13,859 nt of DNA from an uncultured Chlorobiota bacterium (lineage in GTDB: Bacteria > Bacteroidota > Kapaibacteriia > OLB7). The stretch lies in NCBI GenBank assembly GCA_946481475.1, contig CAMLOB010000033.1:1-13859 (forward strand), in the 5' to 3' direction. Each line of letters starts with the position of its first letter. Position 1 is the stretch's first letter. The notes beneath the pieces are model-generated. The model saw only the letters and a program-made list of their open reading frames with translations. It did no database searches and was not told the DNA's origin. Positions 1 to 7,166 of this stretch are shown piece by piece. Both the position numbers and the translations under genes were made by a program.

Positions 1-2
1 GT

Positions 3-446
3 CGCGAAACGACCGTCATCTGCACGAAGGAAAACCTCGACTACGTCGGCTTTGTGGCGACTGCTCCCCACTCCATCAATCCGGACGGTCTGCAGGTGAC
101 CCCCTCCCCGCTGAAAACCGAACTGGTCGACAGCATCATGACCATCACCGACGGGGAATATGAGATGAAGATCTGTCATATCGGGAAGAGATCGGCTCAC
201 ACAAGCGATTATCTTCTCTTCTATTTTCCATCGGAGCGGATGGTGATGCAGGGAGACCTGGCATGGATTCCGGCTGAAGGTCCGATTGGAAAAGCAAGTC
301 CGAGACAGACGGGACTCTACAACGCGATCCGGGAGTTCGGTCTGGATGTGGAAACGGTTCTGCAGACCTGGCCGATTGCCGAGCAATACAAGGTGAAGGC
401 GACGTTTCCTTTCAGTGATCTGGAGGAATCGATGGGGGGAGAATGA
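3..446 (+). CDS. Metallo-beta-lactamase-fold hydrolase, C-terminal part (5' end outside window)
   Basis: The frame is open from base 3, so the gene starts before the window; the GTG at 54 is internal. The 147 visible residues look like the second half of a metallo-beta-lactamase-fold domain. A His-Thr-Ser-Asp segment (HTSDYLLFYFPSERMV) is followed by MQGDL, the usual pattern for the metal-bridging Asp after a strand carrying the substrate-side His. The last metal ligand of the family, normally a His-Gly near the C-terminus, is not evident; the corresponding stretch reads LQTWPIAEQYKV. It may therefore be a divergent or single-metal member. The substrate cannot be told from this part. The gene ends 164 bp before the deaminase, with CT-rich spacer between, so a shared operon is possible but unproven. 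Family assignment is from motif reading only. Confidence 0.7.
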   Translation, partial: RETTVICTKENLDYVGFVATAPHSINPDGLQVTPSPLKTELVDSIMTITDGEYEMKICHIGKRSAHTSDYLLFYFPSERMVMQGDLAWIPAEGPIGKASPRQTGLYNAIREFGLDVETVLQTWPIAEQYKVKATFPFSDLEESMGGE

Positions 447-610
447 TTCACACAAAGGCCGTTCCCGACTCTCGACTCATACGCTCCCTCACCCACGAAC
501 TCATAAACTCTCAAACATCCGACTCCCGATTCAATTTGCCGTGACGCAATGAAACCGTAGATTTTCGGCAGACACTTTCTTTTCAGAAACGAAGACAGGG
601 AGGCAATCGG

Positions 611-1051
611 ATGGACGAGTTCATGAAGCTGGCAATCGAGGAGGCACGAAACGGCGAGGCCGAGGGGGGAATCCCGATCGGATCGGTGATCATTCACGAC
701 GGGAATGTTCTGGGTCGGGGACACAACCGGCGCGTACAGCAGGGGAGCGTCGTCCTCCACGGCGAGATGGACGCGCTGGAGAACGCCGGACGCCAATCCG
801 CCTCGGTCTATCGGGAATCGGTCCTCTACACCACCCTCTCCCCCTGTCCGATGTGTACCGGCGCAATTCTTCTCTACGGCATCCCCCACGTTATCATCGG
901 CGAGAACCGGACCTTCATGGGGGATGAAGATCTCCTCCGCTCCCGCGGCGTGACGGTTGAAGTGCTGAACGACCCGGAGTGCATCGACATGATGACCGAC
1001 TTCATCGAACGGAACCCCGAGTTGTGGAATGAGGATATCGGGGAGGAGTGA
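611..1051 (+). CDS. Cytosine deaminase, yeast Fcy1-like single-domain type
   Basis: This is a 146-residue zinc deaminase of the cytidine-deaminase-like fold. The zinc site is complete: HGE with His50 and catalytic Glu52, and PCPMC with Cys79 and Cys82. Beyond the general motif, it resembles yeast cytosine deaminase along its whole length, including GRGHN (Asn39), LYTTLSPC, MCTGAI, YGIP, GEN and a C-terminal WNEDIGEE. In the yeast enzyme the matching C-terminal Trp and Asp close over the pyrimidine. The expected reaction is cytosine to uracil plus ammonia, in pyrimidine salvage in the cytoplasm. Bacterial CodA is an unrelated amidohydrolase, and the bacterial tRNA adenosine deaminase TadA lacks this C-terminus. 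A GGGAGG site lies about 7 bases before the ATG. Guanine deaminase or another nucleobase deaminase is the main alternative. Confidence 0.85.
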   Translation: MDEFMKLAIEEARNGEAEGGIPIGSVIIHDGNVLGRGHNRRVQQGSVVLHGEMDALENAGRQSASVYRESVLYTTLSPCPMCTGAILLYGIPHVIIGENRTFMGDEDLLRSRGVTVEVLNDPECIDMMTDFIERNPELWNEDIGEE

Positions 1052-1128
1052 GGGATAGAAGGGTTGGAAGTACTACATCTCCTTTACAGGACAGTAACAC
1101 GGCGAGCTTCCGGACAAGCTGAAATCTC

Positions 1129-1535
1129 GGCAAGAGCCTGAAGAATCTTCGGTGCGATGTTGCGCCGAATCATACAGACTCCGATTATGTGATTCAGCCC
1201 CAAAACAGCTCTTGCCTGGTTGAAAATCAACCAGGCTGTGGTTGATTTTCAACCACATATCCTTTTCTCTTGTTCCCGCCAGAATCCGGCTTCGACACTT
1301 ATCCGGGTATGAAAGAAGCCGAAGGAGGACATCTCCTTCCGGAAAACCGATGACCGGTTTCTCAGGGAATCACCGGAACATTCCGTTCCGGTACGGAAGC
1401 GTCTGAAGAGACCGCGTGGGGGACAGCCCCCTCTCTGCATTGGACGGGATCCTGTTGTTCGTGATGAAAAGTATGGAGGAATTTGTACTTTGCATCCCAA
1501 CAGACTGTTCAAGCACTGTTCCGGTGGCGATCATG
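1129..1535. other. Gene-free, hairpin-rich region upstream of the protease
   Basis: No convincing gene lies between the deaminase stop and the protease start. The stretch holds a series of inverted repeats. A 9-bp pair is at 1129-1137 and 1208-1216 (GGCAAGAGC with its complement). A nested palindrome is at 1215-1257. Hairpins are at 1321-1339 (7-bp stem), 1344-1360 (6-bp stem) and 1372-1392 (8-bp stem), each with a 5-base loop. A further hairpin at 1418-1431 has five G, ACAG and five C. A TACTTTGC at 1486-1493 could be a Bacteroidota-like -7 element for the protease about 40 bases downstream, but no well-spaced -33 element was found. The structures could form a terminator, a leader RNA or an intergenic repeat; the sequence alone does not decide. 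Confidence 0.5.
1215..1257. repeat. Nested palindrome (two 9-bp hairpins inside one 15-bp inverted repeat)
   Basis: GGTTGAAAATCAACC at 1218-1232 is repeated as its exact reverse complement at 1240-1254 with 7 bases between. Each arm is itself a hairpin: 1215-1223 pairs with 1227-1235 around AAA, and 1237-1245 pairs with 1249-1257 around TTT. The single strand can therefore fold either as one long stem or as two short ones. No run of T follows on either strand, so a standard intrinsic terminator is not obvious. Confidence 0.8.
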
Positions 1536-3269
1536 ATGACATCAACTCCCTCTGCACACAGAGCAAGGCGGCGACGCTTCCGCTATCGTTGCATTCCGAT
1601 TCTTCTGCTCCTCGCCTCCTCATGTCCGGCCCAGGAAGATCTCCGCGACATCGTCCGCAGAACAAAACCGGCCGTGGTAACGATTGCCGTCTTCGACTCG
1701 ACAGGGACCGTCTTCGGCGTCGGGAGCGGATTTTTCATCGACGGAGAGCACATCATTACCAGTCGACATGTTGTGGAGGGGGCTGCGCGGGCGGAGTACC
1801 GGACATCGAGCGGGAAGATCTATCCGGTCCGGGGCGTTGTCGGCGATAACGTGCTGGCCGACCTCGTGCAACTTCAGGTGGAACCGCCGAAGGAAGAAAT
1901 GCGCCCTCTGACTCTTGCCGACAACGTTCCGGATGAAGGGGAACGGGTGATTGCAATCGGGAGTCCGCAGGGACTGGAACTGACGGTCTCCGAAGGAATC
2001 GTCTCCTCGATCCGTGAAGACCCGATGGCCGGATCGCTGCTGCAGATCACCGCTCCGATCTCGCAGGGATCGAGCGGCGGTCCGATCCTGAACGACCGGG
2101 GCGAAGTCGTCGGCGTCGCCTCGTGGGTGATGGCCGAAGGACAGAATCTGAACTTTGCGGTCAGCTCGGCAAAGATCGGCGAGCTTCCGAGGAGACCGAC
2201 CGAATCGTTCGACGCATGGCGGGCGGCCGGTCACGATCTGGTATCGGCCCTTTCCGCCCTGCCGGTTCCGAACGAACTTGCGGGGGATCCGGCGGCGGCA
2301 ACGTTCATAGTGGAGTACGCAATGGCCCGGGCAAACGATTACTTTATTCGCCGGGACTATGAGCGGGCGATACAGATGACCAACACCGCCATTACGCTCG
2401 ATCCGAAAATCGAGGAGGCGTGGTTGATCAACGGTACTTCCGAAATCCGTCTGGGACACTTCGAACACGCCATCGCTCCGCTGCAACAGGCCCTGCGGCT
2501 GAACCCGAAGCGCATAGGTATTCACGTGCAACTCGGCGAGGCATTCCACTTTTCAGGAAATGCGAGAGAGGCGATTCGACATTACCGCGATGCCCTTGCA
2601 ATCGACTCGACATACGGACGGGCCTGGCATGGACTGGGGCGTTCTCTGTACCATACCGATTCTGCAAACCGGACCGAAGCGTTCGATGCATTGCACCGGG
2701 CTGTCATGCATGACTCGACGATCGGTGAATCGTGGTATCTGATCGGACTGATTCAAAGAGACCGGAATGAGCAGAAGGGGGCGATTGAAGCCTTCCGCAG
2801 AGCACTGCAGATACAACCGGGAGTTCGTGAGGTGATCGATGAGCTGGCCGGTCTTTACGTGAAGGGAGGAGAATGGGAACAAGGGGGAAATCTCTGGCGG
2901 GATTATCTCAGCGACCATCCCGACGATGCTGAAGGACATTTGCGGCTGGCCATAGCGATGCTCCGTCTTCAACGCTATACCGAGGCGATTGCCTCATCGA
3001 GGGAATCGTTGCGGCTTCGTCCCGAACACGGCGTCACTCACTACACACTGGCAATGGCGTTGGCCGGAAACGGAGAGAAAGAAGAGGGATTCAGGGAACT
3101 CATCCAGGCAATCCGGTACGATCCGGATCTCGGTCCCGCACACCACGCCCTCGGTCTTGCCTATCTCAACTTCAGAAACGTTAAAGCGGCCGCACTCGAC
3201 GAATACAAAATCCTGCTGACCCTCGACAAAGCTCTGGCCGACGACCTCTTCAACGCCATCTACCGGTAG
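1536..3269 (+). CDS. Exported trypsin-like serine protease with nine TPR repeats
   Basis: The N-terminus has an Arg-rich stretch (RARRRRFRYR) followed by a hydrophobic core ending LLLLASSC, so it is a Sec signal peptide or possibly a lipoprotein signal with Cys30. An S1C/HtrA-like protease domain follows (about 40-215), with His78 in TSRHVV, Asp109 in ADLVQL and Ser180 in GSSGGP, giving a complete triad. Instead of the PDZ domain of DegP/HtrA, the rest (about 255-577) is nine TPR units at about 34-residue spacing, most ending in the LDP/LNP/IQP-type turn. It is likely a periplasmic or envelope protease whose TPR part binds partner proteins. The start at 1536 (or the ATG at 1533) is preferred over an upstream GTG at 1416 because it puts the signal peptide at the N-terminus and has GGTGG at 1523-1527. 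It converges with birA. Confidence 0.88.
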   Translation: MTSTPSAHRARRRRFRYRCIPILLLLASSCPAQEDLRDIVRRTKPAVVTIAVFDSTGTVFGVGSGFFIDGEHIITSRHVVEGAARAEYRTSSGKIYPVRGVVGDNVLADLVQLQVEPPKEEMRPLTLADNVPDEGERVIAIGSPQGLELTVSEGIVSSIREDPMAGSLLQITAPISQGSSGGPILNDRGEVVGVASWVMAEGQNLNFAVSSAKIGELPRRPTESFDAWRAAGHDLVSALSALPVPNELAGDPAAATFIVEYAMARANDYFIRRDYERAIQMTNTAITLDPKIEEAWLINGTSEIRLGHFEHAIAPLQQALRLNPKRIGIHVQLGEAFHFSGNAREAIRHYRDALAIDSTYGRAWHGLGRSLYHTDSANRTEAFDALHRAVMHDSTIGESWYLIGLIQRDRNEQKGAIEAFRRALQIQPGVREVIDELAGLYVKGGEWEQGGNLWRDYLSDHPDDAEGHLRLAIAMLRLQRYTEAIASSRESLRLRPEHGVTHYTLAMALAGNGEKEEGFRELIQAIRYDPDLGPAHHALGLAYLNFRNVKAAALDEYKILLTLDKALADDLFNAIYR

Positions 3270-3394
3270 TGCTTTGTGAAACCGGCTTCACCAGCAGGGA
3301 AAGGTTTTGCCTCTGCAGTTCCCATTTTCCTTTCCCTCAACGCGTCACTCCTGCACTCCCCTGCTCATACACTCACACACTGGTCCCGCAATCA

Positions 3395-3414
3395 GGGGCA
3401 AAGGTTTTTGCCCC
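3395..3414. terminator. Hairpin between convergent genes, possible bidirectional terminator
   Basis: GGGGCAAA at 3395-3402 pairs perfectly with TTTGCCCC at 3407-3414 around a GGTT loop. It lies between the stop of the protease (3269) and the stop of the minus-strand birA (3475), where a shared terminator is expected. Neither strand has a clear T-run after the stem, so efficiency is uncertain. The remaining spacer (3270-3474) holds CT-rich low-complexity sequence with repeated AACTCT words at 3425-3476. Confidence 0.45.
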
Positions 3415-3474
3415 CTACGAACCTCGTATCTCTATGAACTCTCCTCTCTACGAACTCTATGAACTCTCTAAACT

Positions 3475-4284
3475 CTACCCCAACTTGATACTCCCCCCCA
3501 TCACCGTCTCCACATCGTCACTTCCGTTCTCCAGCAGGAGATAGCCTTTCCGGTTGATACCGGCCACTCTGCCGGGGAGGGGTTCGACGATGCGGCGTCC
3601 CCGCAGCCAGTCGCGACGGGCGTATTCCTCGATCTCACGGGGCATCAGATCTTCCGGCACGGTCCGCAACTGCTCGCGGAGCGCCACGACCATCCGTTCG
3701 AGGATGCGGAGCCGGTCGGCCTTTGCCGGGAGGTAATCGTCGAAGAACCGCAGAGGCAATCTGGCCGCCTCCGGGGGAACGTCGGTGATGCGGAAGACGT
3801 TCAGACCGACTCCGGCAATCACATACTGCTGGTCACCACGGGTTACCCCTTCGACCAGAATTCCTCCAAGCTTGCCGTTATCGATAATCAGATCGTTCGG
3901 CCACTTCAGCCGGATAAAGGGCGCATCTTCCGGAGAGGTTCCCTCAGCAATCAACAGGTCGTCGAGCGCCCGGGCCAGAATCAGCCCCATTCTGACCGGT
4001 AACAAGGGCAATGCTTCAGGGCGTTCGGGACGCAGCAGCAGAGAGAACATCACCGAGGAACCGGGCTGTGAGAACCATCGGTTGCCGTCCCGTCCTCTGC
4101 CGGATGTCTGGTGATCGGCCACAATCAACGTCCAGCCGGAAGCCCCGGCATCGGCCAGCGCACGGGCGATCGACTGGGTCGATTCGGTCTTGCTGTAGAA
4201 AAGAAGATCGGCAACACCCCACGCCTCGGCGAATTCCTCACGCACCGTGGTGTCGCGTCCTATCTGGGTTAATAAATCGGGCAT
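3475..4284 (-). CDS. birA: Biotin--[biotin carboxyl-carrier protein] ligase
   Basis: From the ATG at 4284 this gives 269 residues. It carries the class signatures of biotin protein ligase: STQ near residue 36 (substrate strand), GRGRDGNRW at about 62-70 (the biotinyl-AMP loop), KWPND at about 127-131 with Lys138 in GKLGGIL, and GVGLN at about 158. A small C-terminal SH3-like domain follows, with GRVAGINRKGYLLLE. The enzyme activates biotin with ATP and transfers it to a Lys of biotin carboxylase carrier proteins, in the cytoplasm. There is no N-terminal winged helix, so this is the monofunctional (group I) form and not a repressor of biotin genes. An in-frame TTG at 4299 would add five residues. 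Neither start has a Shine-Dalgarno; the leader is A-rich and runs straight into the heptamer array. Confidence 0.93.
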   Translation of the reverse strand: MPDLLTQIGRDTTVREEFAEAWGVADLLFYSKTESTQSIARALADAGASGWTLIVADHQTSGRGRDGNRWFSQPGSSVMFSLLLRPERPEALPLLPVRMGLILARALDDLLIAEGTSPEDAPFIRLKWPNDLIIDNGKLGGILVEGVTRGDQQYVIAGVGLNVFRITDVPPEAARLPLRFFDDYLPAKADRLRILERMVVALREQLRTVPEDLMPREIEEYARRDWLRGRRIVEPLPGRVAGINRKGYLLLENGSDDVETVMGGSIKLG

Positions 4285-4290
4285 ATATGT

Positions 4291-4459
4291 TTTGAGCAAT
4301 TGAGTTTGAGATTTGAGCAGTCAGCTTTGAGCTTTGCGTGATCAGCCTTGAGCCTTGAGCTGTCAGCTATGAGTTATCAGCCTTGAGCCCTGAGCTATCA
4401 GCCTTGAGCCTTGAGCTATCAGCCTTGAGCCCTGAGCTATCAGCCTTGAGCAGTCAGCG
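4291..4459. repeat. Tandem heptamer / 21-bp repeat array at the birA start
   Basis: The basic unit is a 7-mer of the form T(G/C)AGC(C/T)N, grouped into 21-bp units. Three consecutive near-identical 21-bp units lie at 4376-4396, 4397-4417 and 4418-4438, differing at one position (CCT or CCC). A further full unit is at 4341-4361, a partial one at 4439-4450, and degenerate heptamers run back to 4291. Because 21 is a multiple of three, one frame reads as a heptapeptide repeat (SALSPEL), but no gene supports this. The array starts about 7 bases upstream of the birA ATG, where its leader should be. Confidence 0.85.
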
Positions 4460-4952
4460 TATGGTTTGGGTCAACTTTCGGCTGCCGGAAGTTTACATGA
4501 GATTTCGTATTGAGCGGTCAGCCGCGATGGGGCGGCGGTTCCGGGTTTTCCCTTTGAAAACCTGCACCGCATCCATCAAGGGAGATGTCGGCAGTGATGG
4601 GAAGGTGACGGAATCAAGATACGGAATGGGGGAGAATGGCAAGGGGAGGGGGTAACCCGAAAAAATGTGGTTGTGAGAAGAGTTCTTGTCGGGTTCCATG
4701 TCCCGGTGATTTCACACGATTCAGGTCGCGAGAAAAAGATCGCTCATGCGAGAGCCTTATCAATGCGAAGGGAACTGCGGTAATCGGCAGCCGGAAATCA
4801 CCCTCGGTTTTGCTCTGGTCGTCAGAACGGAACACCGGCTTCTACTTTTCCGAACTTTCAGAAATCGCCATCCCCGCTGACCGGCAGGAAAGACCTGCAG
4901 GGTTGATCAGACCGATCTTGCCGAATCGGGAAAATCGTCCTTCTCAAAGAGA
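4460..4952. other. Gene-free stretch, little recognisable
   Basis: No ORF here has protein-like composition or a recognisable motif. One possible reading frame on the plus strand (4636-5043) overlaps the ATPase start and its regulatory hairpins, and is Arg/Ser/Pro-rich like an untranslated frame. The only structure noted is a 7-bp hairpin, GGTTTTC (4544-4550) with GAAAACC (4556-4562). The promoter of the ATPase gene is presumably inside, but no convincing -35/-10 pair was seen. Confidence 0.45.
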
Positions 4953-5009
4953 TTTTCTCCTTATCAGAAGGAGAAAAAATGCCATATTTGTCCTTATCAG
5001 AAGGAGAAA
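4953..5009 (+). promoter_or_regulatory. Twin hairpin repeat; the second contains the ATPase ribosome binding site
   Basis: A 19-bp sequence, TCCTTATCAGAAGGAGAAA, occurs at 4958-4976 and again, identical, at 4991-5009, a period of 33 bp. Each copy is a hairpin with an ATCAG loop. The first has a perfect 10-bp stem (TTTTCTCCTT at 4953-4962 with 4968-4977); the second has 9 positions with one mismatch (4987-4995 with 5001-5009). The right arm of the second carries AAGGAG (5001-5006), 9 bases before the ATG at 5016, so folding would hide the Shine-Dalgarno. As DNA, two palindromes on the same helical face also suit a protein operator. Confidence 0.6.
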
Positions 5010-5015
5010 TGTGAC

Positions 5016-6356
5016 ATGGGTAATGTTCTCACATCGGGCCTGAAACAGGTTCTGAACGAAAAGCTGGCCAACTCCCTGCAGGAACCGATCCCTTCGGGAA
5101 TTCCCCGACAAGTGTTTGGCCGGATCGAATTTCCGGGCAAGGCAACGGCAGTCATCGGAATGAGACGAGCGGGAAAGACAACGTTTCTGCATCAGCTCAG
5201 ACACGCACGCATAGCATCAGGACGCGATCGAACTTCCCTTCCATATATCAACTTCGAAGATGAACGTCTCGCCGACCTTACCGCCGGCGGCCTTACCTAT
5301 CTGGTTGAGGAATACAGTCGCCGGTTTCCTGATGCGTACAGTCGAGGTCCCGTCACCTGGTGTTTCGATGAAGTCCAGGTCCTTTCCGGCTGGGAGGGCT
5401 TTGTTCGACGACTCCTTGACGATCCCAAAGAAAATGAAGTCATCGTTACGGGATCGTCAGCCGCTCTGCTCTCCCGGGAACTCGCTACTGCCTTGAGGGG
5501 AAGAGCGTGGGAAGTACTGATCTACCCTTTCAGCTTCAGAGAGACATTGCAATTCAAAGGGAAAGCCGTGCCCGAGGATCCGGCTTTCATCAGCGAACAG
5601 GAGAGAAGAAATCTGGAAGTGGAAGTTGCTGACTGGCTCAAGTCCGGAGGCTTCCCGGAAGCCCAGAATCTCGATACATCGTCACGACACCAACTACTGC
5701 AAGACTATGTGGACGTGGCGATGCTGCGGGATGTAATGGAACGGCACGACGTAAGGAATCTGACCGGCCTTCGCTGGCTGCTTCGTCACCTGCTCGGAAA
5801 CCCGGCCGGTAGTTTCAGTGTGGAAAAATTCTACAGCGGATTGAAGTCGCAAGGAATCGCTATCTCCAAAGATACTGTCCACCAATTGCTCGGCTACCTT
5901 GAAGACTGTTTTCTGCTTCGAACAGTATGGATGGAATCCGATTCGGAACGACAACGGATGGTAAATCCTCGGAAGGCCTATCCGATCGACACAGGACTGA
6001 TTCCCATCTTTGACCGGACGGGACGGGCAAACATCGGCCATGCACTTGAAACGGCAGTTCTCATCGAATTGGAACGTCGTCGATTCCAGGTCACCTGGGT
6101 TCGAACTCCAAATGGATATGAAGTGGACTTTCTTGCCCGCTCTGCTGGAGGGACGGATGAACTGATTCAGGTCTGCAGCGATGCCGCCGATCCGGAAACC
6201 GCTCACCGTGAGATCAGGGGTCTGATCGATGCCGCAACGCGACACCCGCAGGCAAACCGGCGCCTTCTGACTCTTACACGCGATGGAATTCCCGATAATC
6301 TTCCCGACAACGTTATAGCCCAACCGATCTATGAATGGTTACTTGCGATACCGTGA
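5016..6356 (+). CDS. AAA+ ATPase with DUF4143 C-terminal domain
   Basis: These 446 residues have the architecture of the widespread AAA_14/DUF4143 family. Walker A is GMRRAGKTT (48-56), Walker B is WCFDEVQ (115-121) and a sensor-like TGSSA is at 145-149. The family-typical LRGRAWEVLIYPFSF lies at about 160-174. The second half (about 205-446) is DUF4143, with winged-helix-like SKDTVHQLLGYLEDCFLL (284-301). It ends in a PD-(D/E)XK-like module: Glu345 in HALETAVLIELERR, EVDFL at 369-373 and LIQV at 383-386. The molecular role of this family is not settled; it is often found as an isolated, horizontally moving gene. AAGGAG lies 9 bases before the ATG, inside a hairpin. A small membrane-protein gene follows 37 bp downstream. 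Confidence 0.9.
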   Translation: MGNVLTSGLKQVLNEKLANSLQEPIPSGIPRQVFGRIEFPGKATAVIGMRRAGKTTFLHQLRHARIASGRDRTSLPYINFEDERLADLTAGGLTYLVEEYSRRFPDAYSRGPVTWCFDEVQVLSGWEGFVRRLLDDPKENEVIVTGSSAALLSRELATALRGRAWEVLIYPFSFRETLQFKGKAVPEDPAFISEQERRNLEVEVADWLKSGGFPEAQNLDTSSRHQLLQDYVDVAMLRDVMERHDVRNLTGLRWLLRHLLGNPAGSFSVEKFYSGLKSQGIAISKDTVHQLLGYLEDCFLLRTVWMESDSERQRMVNPRKAYPIDTGLIPIFDRTGRANIGHALETAVLIELERRRFQVTWVRTPNGYEVDFLARSAGGTDELIQVCSDAADPETAHREIRGLIDAATRHPQANRRLLTLTRDGIPDNLPDNVIAQPIYEWLLAIP

Positions 6357-6393
6357 CCGGACATCGGCAAGACATCCGGACAAGGCTTCTTTT

Positions 6394-6840
6394 ATGCACA
6401 GGACAGTACGGATCATTTTACTGGGCTTTCTCATTTCCGGTCCGGTTATTCTCACAGTTCTCATGATATGGTATGTAATGGGGGGGCTGTCTATACTGGA
6501 TATGGAAGTCAGTGTCCGTACCCGGAAAGAACTGACAGCCCCATCCGGCAACTACAAAGCCGTGCATTATACGGTAGACGCCGGCGCAACCACCGGCACC
6601 GATCATGTAGTTGCAGTACGGCGATTGTCGGAACAGGAGGATGCGGATGAGATTCAGGGAGTAGTGTATGTAGCCGAGCGAGGAATTCCGGACATGGAAT
6701 GGCTGAGTGCAGACACTTTAGCGATTATTCCGAATTCAGACAGACCGGCAGTAATGAAAAGGTGTTCCGAAGACGGGAAGGTTCGGATCATATACATCGG
6801 CACAGATTCTACCATCATATCGGACAGACCGGTCCTGTAA
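6394..6840 (+). CDS. Small membrane-anchored protein, DUF5412-like
   Basis: From the ATG at 6394 this is 148 residues with one N-terminal transmembrane segment (RIILLGFLISGPVILTVLMI) after a short basic start. The rest would lie outside the membrane. A VDAGATTG motif, followed by strands and then a WLSADTLAII segment, resembles the DUF5412 family, where a DCGATTG-like motif is typical. The function is unknown. An in-frame ATG at 6331 would overlap the ATPase gene by 26 bases and push the membrane segment inwards; it has no ribosome binding site, so 6394 is preferred. The 37-bp gap and same strand suggest co-transcription with the ATPase. Confidence 0.65.
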   Translation: MHRTVRIILLGFLISGPVILTVLMIWYVMGGLSILDMEVSVRTRKELTAPSGNYKAVHYTVDAGATTGTDHVVAVRRLSEQEDADEIQGVVYVAERGIPDMEWLSADTLAIIPNSDRPAVMKRCSEDGKVRIIYIGTDSTIISDRPVL

Positions 6841-6929
6841 TGCCACACTGTCAGGTGTCTGTTGAGAGACGGTTCCTACAGAGTCCCCTCAGTTTTCTCT
6901 GCCTGCCACAACAGCATCGGAACACCGAC

Positions 6930-6968
6930 AAAAAGAAAGGGATATGCCCGAGATCGGACACATCCCTT
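6930..6968 (-). terminator. Intrinsic terminator of tRNA-Arg
   Basis: Read on the minus strand, AAGGGATGTGTCCG pairs with CGGGCATATCCCTT (two G-U wobbles) around a 4-base loop and is followed by TTCTTTTTG. The stem starts about 14 bases after the 3' end of the tRNA. Stem length, small loop and T-run make this a good Rho-independent terminator. Confidence 0.8.
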
Positions 6969-6982
6969 CAGAAATACAATCG

Positions 6983-7056
6983 CACGCCCGGCAGGATTCG
7001 AACCTGCGACCCACAGCTTAGAAGGCTGTTGCTCTATCCGGCTGAGCTACGGGCGC
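6983..7056 (-). tRNA. tRNA-Arg, anticodon TCT
   Basis: Read on the minus strand, the 74 bases fold into a full cloverleaf. The acceptor is GCGCCCG with CGGGCGT (one G-U), the D stem is GCTC/GAGC, and the anticodon stem is ACAGC/GCTGT with loop CTTCTAA. The variable loop is five bases, the T stem is GCAGG/CCTGC with TTCGAAT, and the discriminator is G. The anticodon TCT reads AGA and AGG. The 3' CCA is not encoded. The gene points away from the STAND NTPase gene and is followed by its own terminator. No attachment-site duplication of its 3' end was noticed in the window. Confidence 0.95.
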
Positions 7057-7166
7057 GTCGTGCGGCGGACCGTAAAGATACGAAGGAATCGGCGAGAGGC
7101 AACCGCCGTTCGAGGCGCGACGGTTTTCGATTGGTAAATGATAACGCTCTCTGCCGATCGGGTCCG

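Noticed and set aside
4383..4655. Frame encoding a SALSPEL heptapeptide repeat
   Set aside because: The repeat pattern comes from the DNA array, whose 21-bp period keeps frame; no start signal, and the rest is not protein-like.
4636..5043. 135-residue plus-strand frame before the ATPase
   Set aside because: Arg/Ser/Pro-rich composition, no ribosome binding site, runs through the twin hairpins and over the ATPase start; looks like an untranslated frame.
6983..7056. tRNA-Arg as an integration site for a mobile island
   Set aside because: No integrase gene and no second copy of the tRNA 3' end were seen in the window, so an island boundary cannot be claimed.
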